This document shows positions 1-11,290 of a DNA stretch of 64,000 bases, one piece after another. A program made the position numbers and the translations under genes. This DNA comes from Dryococelus australis (lineage: Eukaryota; Arthropoda; Insecta; Phasmatodea; Phasmatidae): positions 24,897,418 to 24,961,417 of the forward strand of contig CM056999.1 of NCBI GenBank assembly GCA_029891345.1, written 5' to 3'. Numbering within the stretch: position 1 is the first letter of the stretch; each line of letters opens with the position of its first letter. The notes below the pieces were generated by a model. That model saw only the letters and a program-made list of their open reading frames with translations. It searched no databases and was not told the origin of the DNA.

Positions 1-154
1 GGAAAAAATAGGGTTGCTCTTAATGAGGTTTTGAGAGTAGATGAGGGTGAAATGAGGTGGAAATGTAGCATCATCAAAATGCAAGGATAGGGCAAATGGC
101 ATATCCTCGAGAAAACCAGTTGTATAGCGGCATTATTTGATACATTCTCATTTG

Positions 155-262
155 AGAAAATCCGGGAAAGACCCCGCCAGGAATCAAACCAGGTTTACCA
201 TGGTGGGGGGGGGGGGGGGGGTGAGTGTCCTAGCCACTACACTACTGCAGCTCTCATGTTAT
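155..262 (-). repeat. tRNA-derived SINE fragment interrupted by a G17/C17 run
   Basis: Read on the minus strand it resembles a tRNA-Asp/Glu body. An A-box-like TAGTGTAGTGGCTAGGACAC is followed by a B-box-like GGTTTGATTCC and a GGCGGGG 3' side. A homopolymer of 17 G on the plus strand (205-221) sits where the variable part of the tRNA would be, so the fold is broken. I read it as a SINE head rather than a tRNA gene. Confidence 0.5.
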
Positions 263-771
263 TGTTAGAATGAAACGGTGTGTTGAATGTATGGTATGGT
301 AGTGTGTTGCCAATGACAAAGTTACAAGTAAGATGTGAGAATTATTTGGAAATTTTATTCTCATAAAATCATATTTTACTACATGAAAGTATACTAGAAC
401 CATAATAAAATAACCCCTAATGGTTTCCAGAAATAAGCTCGTTACAGCAGATTGGTTGTTATTGATATTTCAGGGAATTCGGGACCAATTTTGATCCACC
501 TCCAGCCCTAACCCATGTACAACAAGATTTGCAAATTTTTTTGCATGAAGTTCATGTTCATTTGTCTGTTGTTCAAAAATGACGTATTTGTTGTAGTTAA
601 ACATAACTACATTTTGACTCAATACCCTTTGAAGGATGCTCTTACTTCTTGTGAGAGTTTGGTGCACATTTGCTGGCAGGTTATCCTACCTTTCTGGTCG
701 CCACTGTGGCAAGTAGTGGAGAATATTTCAAGGGTCCACAGGCTCAAGGAGAGTAAGCACTCATGGTCACA

Positions 772-873
772 GTGGGACTTAAATGAGCAGCTTGACCTGC
801 TTGTAGTCCAAGTATCATTGTGGTGGGACTTAAATGAGCAGCTTGACCTGCTTGTAGTCCAAGTATCATTGTG
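772..873 (+). repeat. Perfect 51-bp tandem duplication
   Basis: The unit beginning GTGGGACTTAAATGAGCAG occurs twice back to back (772-822 and 823-873) with no difference that I can see. It is a recent duplication. The period is a multiple of three, so an open frame crosses it by chance; I see no gene here. Confidence 0.9.
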
Positions 874-879
874 GCATTA

Positions 880-2650
880 GTGCGTAATGCTGGAATTATA
901 AGATGAAGTTAAGCAATTTAGCAGCTACATTACTCACTCAACTCTCCCTGAGGAGGAACAGGGGTCTTCTCCCCAAGCTGCTATATGATCGAGTACCATC
1001 AGTCGGGAGGTTTACATCCCAGCTGGTAATGCTGCTAGAGATGCCGCTCCTCTGATAAAACTTCCAGCAGGGATCAACTTAAGACAATGGCGCAAGGAAG
1101 TAATTTCCTCACTGGGTGGGCCACACGAGCTCCTTACACTCCTGGGCTATTGCCTCTGTAATATATATTCTAAGCAATAGTACCGCCTTTTCCCATGAAC
1201 ACCAACTAAATCCACTAATATACTGAGAAGAAGAATATATTAAATCATCCTCATCTTAAATAAAACACATTGAAATGGGAAGTTTGAAGTAAATCATGCA
1301 ACGGATGCAACCCACAATCTACACCCTCCCCTGAGAGCTCTATACCCGATTCGGGAACCCAAGGCTTCCTGAAGTATCGTAACCCAGATCAAGGGAGCAG
1401 CATGTCCGAATGAGATCCAGTGACCATGCCACAAAGGGACACCAGCTGCATGACGGCCACCCTAGAACAGAGAGAGCACCCAAATCTGAATTCAGTTGCA
1501 GCATGGGGAAGCTTCCCATCCACCACTGGTCTATCCAGCCTCCCAACTGAACAACTTATCACCAGGGGCGAAGGACGATCAACAAACTATATCGCTATGT
1601 TTATGCACTTCTTCAACAAACTCCAGTTCAATGAACTCCGTTTACAGGTGAACACCTGCATCAGCAGCTAGCTGTAGCATGGGGAGGTTCTATGCCCACT
1701 TACGGTCCATACATTCCTCCCTCGAACCACCAACTTCAAAGGGTGAAGGACGACGTGCTGTTCTGTTTTCAACACCTCCTATGCCAGTAGAGGTCCCTAA
1801 CAAAGAGGATACCTCAATACAACAGACAACAAGGAACATGCAAAAATAGCCCTGAGTCAAATTGAAAGTACCAGGAGCTCCCAGACGACCTGCAGAACTA
1901 CGCCACCACCTGGTGGAAGGAGTCATGCCAGAGATGCCAAGAAGCGCTTTTCTGGTTACCTGCAGCTGAAAAACCCAATGTTCCAGTTAGACTGAGAGCA
2001 AAGAAGACCAATTTCTGGCAAGGCCTATGATGTAGTTCTGCAGTCACCTGGGCATGTCTCCTCAGCTCCTGATAGAGAGGCTATCAGCACTATCGCTGGT
2101 ACTGCTTACGCAGTAGCAAACCATGAGGCCGCCTTGGTGAAAGTAGTTATGGCAGAGTCCTGAGGTAGGGCCATTGTCAACTAGCATCCCCATGACTGAG
2201 AGGCTTGCGGAGCCCAAAGTTGCAGCCTGAACCAGAGAATGGATGACATGACCTATACCCTGCCCCTGGTGGGGCACCATCACCATTTGGAGACAGTAAT
2301 TCAACCACCAGATGAGAGGAGGCCAGTTCAAGCTTCCCCGGATCTCAACAGCCATACACAGCCATGGAACAGCTGCCAAGTCTGTTTACATACACAGCCT
2401 GGCTCTTCGTGGGAAACTTCATGGAGACACCTACCTACATTTAGGTGGTTGTCACCTCAATGAGAGTAGCCGCAGAAGAAAGTGGGGGAGAGTGAAAGAA
2501 GGGACTTGGGAAAAAAATGTGCCCTCTTTTCTATTGTAGGCTCCCAGGAGGGTCTCATTGAACTCAATGAAAGAATGAAAGAAAACGGAGTTATTTCTTG
2601 ACACGTGACGTCTCGGAACTGTGAGGATCGTCAAAAAAATGAAAGGAGGT
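880..2650. other. GC-richer stretch without a recognisable gene
   Basis: Base composition is more even than in the surrounding AT-rich DNA. Short open frames occur on both strands, but none shows a motif I recognise. It lies just downstream (in the minus sense) of the gag-like frame at 2706-3203, so it may hold decayed retrotransposon sequence. I found no pol motif in it. Confidence 0.3.
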
Positions 2651-2705
2651 CTTTTGTCAGGTGCTAAGCCTGGTTCACCCTTCTGGTGGATTTAACGAGT
2701 TTCCT

Positions 2706-3203
2706 CTAGTCTCTACATGGCACTGGTGCACGTCCAGTGTAGAGAACTTTCTTGGTAGCTTTGTGGCATGGCACAAAATCGGGTTCATGCAGCGAGATTT
2801 TGTGTTTCAGCTTCTGGTCTTTTTGTGGGATACGCGAGCGATGTGTAACCTCAGTTGCAGGATTGGCCTTGATGATTTCAGAATGTTGTATGTGAGCTGC
2901 CGGCAGATGTGTGTTCTGTGTTAACACTTCTTGATGTGTCTGAGGAGGCGGAGCAGCTGGTTCAAGTCTGAAGTAGGCGTTCAGAATTACTGCTGGCTGT
3001 TCAGGCCGACTAAGGTATTCGGTGAGGCAAGGGTGTAATTCATCGTTCAGATGTGTAGGTGCAAACAGGTCCTTCGGGATCTCCAGAGTGATGGGTACCA
3101 GAAGTAAATGCAGTACCTGAGCTTGTTCCCGGGGTGCGAGCTGGTTGAGTGCTATGATGAGGGAAGAGGTAAGCTCATGCAAATGTTCTGAGGCAGTTAG
3201 CAC
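2706..3203 (-). pseudogene. Gag-like open frame of a minus-strand Gypsy-type retrotransposon
   Basis: A 165-codon open frame beginning MLTASEHLHELTSS, rich in leucine and proline, with a proline run (AAPPPQTH) near its middle. It shows no zinc knuckle. I do not recognise the protein by sequence. The gag assignment rests on position: on the minus strand it follows an LTR (4663-3577) and a primer-binding site (3575-3558) after about 350 bases of leader. No protease or reverse transcriptase follows, so the element is truncated or scrambled below 2700. It could also be a chance frame. Confidence 0.4.
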
Positions 3204-3557
3204 CTGTTTTGCCTTCTCACGTAGACTACTATGACGGGAGTAAGATATTAGGAATGAGAGAACACACTCACGTCCGTGAGGAAATGGCAGAGTCTTACTC
3301 TGTAGACCCTCATGGAATGTCTGCTGACTTAACGGTCACCCTATCACAGTACTCTGCACCAAAACGTGGTGAGCACTGGTAGTCAGGCCTCATGGTCAAC
3401 AATCCCTGAATGTGGGTGTATGCCTCAAGTTCAGTTTTCCCAAATCAGGGAACAACACGTGTGGTGCTAAACTGTGATGTAGAGGGTAAGCACTGACTTG
3501 ACAAGCTGTCCTATGAGAGAAGTACCTGGTGGAGGTCTACTGTTCTGCCACCGTGGT

Positions 3558-3575
3558 ATGCAGGAGGGGTCGCCA
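3558..3575 (-). promoter_or_regulatory. Retrotransposon primer-binding site
   Basis: Minus-strand TGGCGACCCCTCCTGCAT begins one base after the LTR end (CTAACA). A TGG start directly after the LTR is the standard place for tRNA-primed minus-strand DNA synthesis. The priming tRNA would end in GGTCGCCA. Confidence 0.6.
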
Positions 3576-3576
3576 A

Positions 3577-4663
3577 TGTTAGTGTGTGTCGGTATTTGGT
3601 AGTGTACTGGCTCTAACGAGTAGACTTTCCTGGGCCACCTGCGTTTCTCTCAACAGTGTAAAGTAAATTAGGAAAGGTGCTACATCTACAGGAAAAGGGT
3701 ACTCGGGAGTCGGTTCAACTCTTGTTTATTCTGTTTGACAGGAAATAAACATTTGGTGTTGCACTACCTCCAAACATTGGCACGAGCTTAAGGATGCTTA
3801 ACCCTACGTTTACGACAGTTAGAGGTGACCTGCTTCTAGACTAACAAGGGTGAGGTAGATGTGCTCTGTGAAAACAACTTTAACTGATCTAACTCCCAAA
3901 ACAATTGCTGCCCATATGGGGCCGCAGTGTTTCAGCATATAGACAACGTGCCGGTTTGGTTTATTCAGTACGAATGTGGTGAAGACTAAGCAGGGTGTAG
4001 AAGGGATGGCTCCGGTTACTATCACGGTGAAAGAAGGAAGGTAGAGCTAGTAGGAGCGTAGCTGAGAATGCTGGCCAGTGTCCGTCAACGAGTGCTGTGG
4101 ATGTCTGAAGACTGATGGTTTGCAGGCTGGTCAGTTCCTCGGCAGTGAGTGCAGTGGGCAATTGAAGACTGATCTAGCAGACTGATCAGTTCCTTCGGCA
4201 GCTAGCACGATGAAGGAATGAAGACCGATTTCGAGTGAGCGTCATTGCCCACTATTTATACTTCAGGAGATTTGCTTCCTCTGCTCTCATTGGCTGGTGA
4301 GTTCGTGGGTGAGGGGTTGCAAGTTGGCGGATTGGGGGAGGGGTTCGCAATATCATAGCTGCTTGGAGGTGTGACGTCACTGACCGGCTTGGAGACGTGG
4401 AGGCGGGGAAGCGATACTGGTGTAGCCATTTAGCGGCATGCAGTTGAATTCAGTGCCTTCAATGCATATTCTTGTTGGTCCGGTGAATAATAAAATCTCG
4501 CAGTCTGGAACATCCATTCTTGCAGTTGTCAATAGTACAATTTCTTAATGTCACATGGTGGTCAGCTATACAAAATTCATGGTTATTGGGTGCATTGCAA
4601 TGCTTGCTGATATGCTGAAGTCGGTAATATCCCATTGTTGCAAATAAGTCATGCGTCAATTCA
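3577..4663 (-). repeat. LTR of a Gypsy-type retrotransposon (1087 bp)
   Basis: On the minus strand it starts TGAATTG and ends CTAACA, bounded by a polypurine tract on one side and a primer-binding site on the other. It holds a TATA box (TATAAATAG, 4260-4252) with an initiator-like TCACTC whose A is at 4236, about 24 bases downstream. A poly(A) signal AATAAA lies at 3730-3725. These give a tentative U3 of 4663-4237, R to about 3700, and U5 to 3577. The transcribed part contains an imperfect internal duplication around 4110-4230 (GTCAGTTCCTCGGCAG and TCAGTTCCTTCGGCAG). Confidence 0.62.
4252..4260 (-). promoter_or_regulatory. LTR TATA box
   Basis: Minus-strand TATAAATAG inside the LTR. A TCACTC initiator-like site lies about 24 bases downstream, normal spacing for an RNA polymerase II core promoter in arthropods. 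Confidence 0.55.
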
Positions 4664-4673
4664 CCCCCTCTTT
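4664..4673 (-). promoter_or_regulatory. Polypurine tract
   Basis: Minus-strand AAAGAGGGGG is directly followed by the TG that opens the LTR. This is the plus-strand primer position expected at the 3' end of a retrotransposon's internal region. Confidence 0.6.
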
Positions 4674-4679
4674 GCTGCG

Positions 4680-6690
4680 ACGAAAGTTCATTCTTGAAGC
4701 GAGTCGAAAAACAAATTATTTTGCAGGATTGTAACACTGTCCCTACAAGAACAATTTGTTTCCCACTTAATCGTGATTACACTTCTTAGGATAGCATGTG
4801 TCGAGAAAGAAATTCCTTTGAGAGAATGCAGTGCTGTCCTCTCAGCAGCAATTTTTTTCCTTTCCCGGTTTTGCTTCTGTGGCCCTCACTATTCTGTGCA
4901 TTTCTTCTCTGTGCTCGGCGCTCCCTGGCAGGCTGTTGTCTTGTTGGCGTGGCTGATCAGCTGGGCTGGAGGAATAGTTGGGAGGCGCACATGCACTGGC
5001 ACTCTATTATTTAGTTTCTTAGCTGCAGGCTGGCATACAACTCTGTCTCTCTCTGATGCTTAGCAAACAGGCATTCAGTCTCTCTCCTTACTCCTTGGTT
5101 TCGGGTTACTGCGGTGCCTGCTGCAATGAAGTTAGTCATCTTTTTTACCTTCATGAGCTCTTCGTATGATTTTATTTTTACGTATTTTTGTGTAAGGTTT
5201 GTTCTGGCATGGGAAACCCGAGCACAAATGCACAAGCTTCTTACATTAATGCGTGCGGTCCTAAAATAAGAGCTTCATGGATTCAGCCAGATGAAACGGG
5301 CAGGTGGCTGCCATGGTGATTCATAATAGCCAGTTAACAGACTTGCCTGGCAGGTTCGGGGCGGCTGTACCTGTTGTTGGCTGGCAGCTGTTATGGAGTG
5401 GTCGTCATGCTGTGAGGAGTTCCCTGTTGCCACCAGGGGCAGGTTAAGTTCAGCGACTCCTGCTCCTTTGGTTGGTGGAACGGATTATGTAGCTGACTGC
5501 ACCATTTGTGGAGGTGGTGGAGCAGTTGGTACATCCTCCTTCTGGAACATGTGCGCCAGAACTTGAAGCAGTGATGAGGCTACCGGCTCGATGACAACTT
5601 CACTGTGGTTCCTCTTCTTACGGTCGGCCTTGGGGACGGCCGTCGTGACCTCTGAGCAGACTGGTAAGATGACCGTAGGTACGACCTGTGCTTCAGAGAG
5701 TCTGGGTGTCCCGCCAAGGCTTCCTCTTGTCCAGGAAGAGCTGCGATGGACACATTCTGGGCAGGGGCTGGGACTGGTGTGTCTGCGTTGTCATCCTCGC
5801 AAGCTGCAGCTGTGACTTTAGGGCAGGTGGGAACATTGGGCAGTCCTGGAGACCTGAAAACAAACTGATTAGTACTCATTGCTACAATTTATTTTTCCTG
5901 TTGACTGCAATGAGCGGGCAGGTTGACGTTTTGCACAGCTGGTAGGGAAGGTGTCTCAGCATGGTTTTCCCCTCGTTCAGGGGGAGTGGCGACTGGAACA
6001 GCTGCGGTGTCTGGTAGCACTGGCGACCTTTGAATAGTCTACAAGGTGGTCGTAACAACAACCAATTGGTTCGGGGAGGCGAGCACCTCGGTAAAGCCAT
6101 CCTCTCGTCTGGGGAGCGTGACCATTGGAATGGCTTGGACAGCATCCTCAGATGCTCCTTCTTCACTGGCGTGGAATCAGGCATGAGAGTCGGCTGTGAC
6201 GGGGGCCTAAAAACTTTAAATTGGAGACCTTGGTGTTTAGTGACCACTGGGCAACCAGGGCGACCGTGTGATCCGGTGTGATCATGGCCACAGGTACCAA
6301 CTGAACGGAGGCCTGGAAGGCAGCCTCGTGTAGGCTGGCAGTTCTGCTAGATGTCCCTATCGTGGGAGGCAACACCTTGGCGGTAGGTGCTACTATGTCT
6401 GGCGTTGCAGGCGTCTCGCTGGGTTGACTTGCTGAAGCTGGGTTTGCAGGTGTGGCATGTCGTGAAAGCCTCTGTCGTGTCAAAAGTGAGGCCGTCATGT
6501 GTTTATGTTCTCTGTCTAGAGGGCTTCTCCATTACACCTCAGTTGTGCTGGGAGTCCACCTCTCGAGTTGATTTGCACTTTTTTCTGAACTCTGATGGCG
6601 TTGACGGCAGTATCCATTCATATTTCTTGGGTTTTAGCTTCCGGAACTCTATTAGCATTGTCACGGAATATACAGTTCCTTGGTCAATCT
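4680..6690 (-). pseudogene. Decayed 3' region of the Gypsy-type element (proline/serine-rich frames)
   Basis: Between the integrase tail and the polypurine tract lie overlapping minus-strand frames of 100-120 codons (5580-5879, 5882-6247, 6163-6498). They are rich in Pro, Ser, Thr and Arg, with frame changes but similar composition. In Gypsy elements this place can hold an integrase C-terminal extension or a third open frame. I see no membrane anchor or cleavage motif to call it env. Function is unknown. Confidence 0.35.
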
Positions 6691-6698
6691 GCATTTCC

Positions 6699-7110
6699 TC
6701 ATTCCCTTTCCTGGGGTTTCAACATCCATGTGCCCTCTGGAGGGGTGTAGTCGGCAAGCTCTTCCTCAGTGTCCAGCATGTAAGATGTGTCCGATTCAGG
6801 TGTGTGTACGTTAAGATTCAGGGCTTGGCCAGGGTAGGGCCTCATATGTACACTAGTGGCTTTCCATATGAGCCCTTGGTGATCCTCTGCCCAGTACACG
6901 TTTTCTTGGTATCCCATGACCTTGTAGGGGCCTTCCCAACTTCCTCAACTGCTGGTCTCCTCAGCTCAGAGGGTAACTGCGGAGTAGATCAGCTTTACCC
7001 ATTTCGAAGGCTTGAACACCAGTGCGAGGTGGCTGATACTTCCTTGAGCTATACGCTTCCTGACTTTCCCTTACTTTGTCTACTCACCCTAGAGTAGCCA
7101 GACATATGTT
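6699..7110 (-). pseudogene. Gypsy integrase C-terminal domain
   Basis: Frames on the minus strand read GVQAFEMGKADLLRSYPLS, then WEGPYKVMGYQENVYWAED, then GLIWKATSVHMRPY. This order matches the post-catalytic domain of Gypsy integrases: a basic segment and 'GD-LLR-HPLS', then 'GP(Y/F)-V', then a W-x-A-x-x-x-H-x-R-P-Y end. Integrase inserts retrotransposon cDNA. Only the C-terminal part remains; the catalytic core and reverse transcriptase are absent upstream (above 7120). At least one frameshift lies between the first and second motifs. Confidence 0.68.
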
Positions 7111-7751
7111 TTCAATTGGAGGTCTCTCAGTTGGCTCATGTTCCCACTGCCACTCCCCTGGGTGTTGTAGTGTAACATAAAATAACAGGAAAATTAGGGA
7201 GGGGGGGGAGAGGAATTAACCTCGTACCATCATTACACCTTTTTGAGGCTCATTTCACATCTAATGACTGTATAAATAATAGCGGCTCAATCCTACAGCT
7301 CCAACAAAACTTCACAACTACTGGGAGCAGCTATTATCCACCACAGGTGTTATTAAGGAGCGTCCTGAAGCTCTATACCTTTGTAGTACAATTGTAAATT
7401 TGTACCATTGTATATACCGTATTTACTAGAAAGGAAAACGAGGTTTTTTGATAGAAAAGGAATAGAAAAAATAAGGGGTCGTCTTCAATTCAAAACATAG
7501 GCACAAATACCATTAATGTGCGACATTGCTACTTCAGTATTTGAGTTTGTGTTTCTTGCACAAAATTAGTACAGGCTTCTATTCATAATTTTTACTCAGG
7601 TAACAGTTAGTTCTCCAAAATTGCAGTGCCATGAGACAGAGGATTTTGACAAAAGCTTTTTCATGCTTAAATACCATGAGTCCTATGGTTGTACGTATTT
7701 TTGTAGTGTTGAGACAGTACTTGTCAAAAGTACGAAAGTTTTACAATGTAA

Positions 7752-9426
7752 GGCTGCTTTCACATGGCCTGGGAAATTGCCTAGACGGGTAATTAACGGG
7801 ACGGGAAATTAACAGGACGGGCGGCTCCCATCTGTTGTCTTCACACAATGACAAAGTTAATCCAGGTTGTCGCCCGTGTCCTGCACGGATCATGAGCTTT
7901 AGTTACCTTCTGGCTGCGATGAATAGATGCAGAAGAGCTATTGCATTTGCTATGTTAAGGTTGAAGTAAAGCATCTGCCTATGGAGTAATGGATCCGACT
8001 ATACAACGTGAAGAGCTCATAAAAAAGTAGTACAGACACCACAAAAATTGCCAGAAAAGTGCAATTTATGTTGTATATGAAAGAAGAATGTATACATTTT
8101 GCAACATTATAAAATATTTTACTAAAATATACTTTTCTAATGTTAAAAATAATCAATTAAAATAGTCTTTATTTTTAACAAAATTCTGCACATTTCCATT
8201 TTGGATGCTTCGGAAATCAGAAAATATCAATTTTATAATTCCTTTATTTATGTCAGTTTCACCCATAAATGTTTGTGACAAATGGACGCACACAAAAATA
8301 ATTATAAGGATTATTTTGTACATTATTTTTACAATTTCCTTACACACAATCATAGATTAATACATAGTTAACTTAATTCTTGTCTATGATGCTTTGCAAT
8401 AATATAGTGATATAACTTCTGCAAACTAAATAAATAAATATATTTAAGTGGTCAAAGGGGCTCGTTTCCAAATGTTAAAATAAGCAATTTCTGAGGGTTA
8501 TTATATAAGAGCTCTTTATCGAATGTTACACAGTGACAGGTCAAGGATTTACACCAAATCACTGCTGCCATGCATGATTTTTCCCAGAATAAATGAAAAA
8601 TTCAAATAACAGCAAAGTTTTTCAGCATACACGTGTGTTGTCATTGTCATACACATTTCACTGGAATACTGTTAATTTAATAAAATTTAATTGTATATTT
8701 TCTTGAAGCAACAATTTCACGCCCTACTTATTTTGTTTATAACAGTTGTCAGAATAAGTTAACATACAAATTCTGTTTAGCGACGATAGTGGTGTCCCAG
8801 CTCGGAGCTTACAAAAATCATATTAGTGTATGCCCACTGCGGCCTTGCACCAGATAGCAATTGCTTTGTAGTATTGATGCTATGGAAGTGTCTTTTAACT
8901 GTACATCATTTGCTACACAGCGCAATATAAAGTGCTAGTTGTGCATTAACTTAGTGACAATCAAATCAGAATATTTTTCTCTTGAGAGGAAGCGTGCCCT
9001 CTTCCCTCATCCCCCTTTCCTCGGTCTAATCAGATTCCGCCACTGATGTGACAAGAGTCATAATTGTTGAGACATTATGTAAGATGCCAACCATTGCATG
9101 TATAATTACATAAGAGGAATATTATGTATTAATAGAGCTAGTAAAAATATGAGGGTTAGTTTCAATGAACAACTTTGCTGTAAGAGGGGTAACTTACATT
9201 TTTTTTCAATACTCTAACTTTTCATGCTTGTTGACTAATTTTTGAAAGTGAATATCTGTATGTTGTCATAATGATGTTAATTTGTAACTAATGTAACTTA
9301 TAAAATAAATTAACTTGTACTGCTGATAGTGTTAAATCAGATTTTACAAAATTGAATGCAATTATTGTAACATCAAGCACCAGTCTCTCACATATAGAAC
9401 TATGTCTGTACATACAAAAAGAACAT

Positions 9427-9515
<89 letters not shown>

Positions 9516-10135
9516 CATACATACATACATGCTGAATATAAAATCAAGCATACGTACAAAATTAATCCTTGTAATAAGTATACAGACATGGTTAACTAAT
9601 TTGACCCCTACTAAATTCTTTTCTCTCGCTATCACTCAAGTCGTCCTTTAGTTCTACATATACATACTCATCTCCATGTATCTCACGTCATATTGCGATT
9701 TTTATAATCTTGTTAGTGACTTATCCCAGATTTGTGGCTTATATTGTACCAAATTAATAAGAATTTCTGCATCTATTTTGTCATCATTCAACATTTTAAA
9801 CACATGTGAAAGCTATGTAGACGTCTCACAGTATCACTACATACACTTCAGACTTATGGCTAGTAACGAACTTCAACAGCACAACAAGAGAGAACCTGGA
9901 CGAGTGATCAGCCAGGTCGTGTGAATGCAGCTATTGTTTCCTGTGGTCTGCTAGACAGATGTCCGGGCGAACGCCCATTCCAGGCCCATATGAATGTAGC
10001 TGGGATAACCGGGCGTTTCTACCGCCTGTATGGAGGTTCACCCGTTTCCAGATGGTGTGAAGGGACTCATATCTCGCTGGGTATTGCTTGTTTATCCGGG
10101 CGACGGGCAATCACCCGGACCATGTGAAAGGAGCC
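7752..10135. mobile_element. Inner DNA transposon, PIF/Harbinger-like ends
   Basis: The left end GGCTGCTTTCACATGGCC and the inverted right end GGCTCCTTTCACATGGTCC match over about 18 bases. They continue as weaker inverted blocks rich in CCGGG/CGGG. Flanks are TAA (7749-7751) and TAT (10136-10138), compatible with a mutated 3-bp TWA target duplication as in PIF/Harbinger. Its interior is AT-rich with the microsatellite at 9429-9530. I find no transposase, so it is non-autonomous. It sits inside the outer element. Confidence 0.5.
9429..9530. repeat. (TA)n microsatellite ending in (ACAT)5
   Basis: About 40 uninterrupted TA units, then five ACAT units. Open frames here encode only Ile/Tyr alternation and are artefacts. 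Confidence 0.97.
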
Positions 10136-11059
10136 TATGAAAGATGCTGCTACCATACAGCCAGGTTACACACCTATTTCATTGTAGTTACCTTTTCTTT
10201 AAAAGTAAGTAAAATATATCATATTATTTATATAATAGCATTTCTTCTTGAAGGGTTTGTCATAAATTCATGCAAAAATACTTTCAACCTAAATAATTTT
10301 TCCAGTACTTCACAGTGGTAGTCATGAATTCAGGTTTAAATATTTTTCCCTCAATAATATTTTTTAAGGAAGGGGTCGTCTTAGATTCAGGGTTATCTTC
10401 CTTTCAGGTAAATATGTTAGTTATACTAGTGTAACGACCTGGCGCGTCACCCATGCTGCTATGTGGTTGTTGCTGGGTTGTCGTCAGCAAATCACTTCAT
10501 TGCTGCACCCCTGCTTTACCCTAGTGGTGCAACAGCTGCCTGCACCCTACTTCTCTACCCCTCAGGTGCCCTAGAGTTATCACACATTCGTTCTTCAGCA
10601 TGTGTGTAGCTCAGTGAATTCATGCACCATGCCATCGCTCGCTGCCTGCCTTCACCGTGCCTTCACCCAGTTAGTCACTGCACATGTGAACGACATCCGG
10701 CGCCCGGCTAAACGAAAACCCATCTCAGCACCAACTCACGGCCGCATTACGTAATTGAAAGTGCCCCGAGAATTCTACGTTCATAACCAGCCATGAGGTT
10801 ATAGAATGGGTGAACCTCTTTTAATATTTAGAGTGCCAAAGACAAAAATGAAAAAGGAAAACAAAAATCTAGAAGTTTGACGCACTCTCCCTTCACTGCA
10901 CTGGAACTGCCTATATAGGGCAGATGCTTACTTTGTGGTGCCTCAGGCACCTTAATTCTGTTTTTCTCGTGAGTGCCAATTCCCTCTAGTGAATGTGATA
11001 GCCCCTTTGGCGGTGATTCTCTGTAACTGCAATGCTTGGCGGGTCTGGTTTGCCCACGT

Positions 11060-11290
11060 TGGGGTTCACGGTAGGGGACCACCTATCAGAAGGGTGCAGG
11101 GGAGGTAGAGGGTAATCGAACCCCAGGTTGAGCTTAACGATACATATGTCTCTCCCAGGGAGCACGATCTTGCTCACCATGATAGTTGGCAAAAATCTGG
11201 ATGCCAGTTGTCCAGGGGTGAGTTAATAAATGAAAAAAAATAGAATATAAGTAATTTATAATTAGGTTGAGTTGAGTGTGAGATGGGGAT
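11060..11290 (-). pseudogene. Repeat family A, copy 1: fragment of an unrecognised mobile-element protein
   Basis: Read on the minus strand: LASRFLPTIMVSKIVLPGR, then a few residues, then LNLGFDYPL. The same frame occurs in copies at 28.6 and 60.6 kb (LASCLLTALVVRKVKLPGR...LTLGFDSSL and LASRLLATLFVKKVQLPGR...LTLGFDSPL). I do not recognise the protein. The fragment shares only the C-proximal part of the family frame; its ends are diffuse. Confidence 0.5.

Larger units (their letters stand above)
7412..10425. mobile_element. Outer inverted-repeat DNA element (CCGTATTTACTAGAAAGGAAA family)
   Basis: The left end, near 7418, reads CCGTATTTACTAGAAAGGAAA and then GGGGTCGTCTTCAATTCA. The right end, read in reverse from about 10415, gives CATATTTACCTGAAAGGAAG followed by AGACGACCCC, the same motifs inverted. 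The left arm (7412-7745) recurs, with a deletion, at 33476-33750 inside the hAT-like element. No transposase frame is visible. The superfamily is not determined, and the exact ends and target duplication are unclear. Confidence 0.45.

Noticed and set aside
515-880. 121-codon plus frame with a repeated WDLNEQLDLLVVQVSLW
   Set aside because: The repeat is just the 51-bp DNA duplication; there is no homology or gene context.
9352-9651. Several overlapping open frames of Ile-Tyr repeats
   Set aside because: Produced by the (TA)n microsatellite; no coding content.
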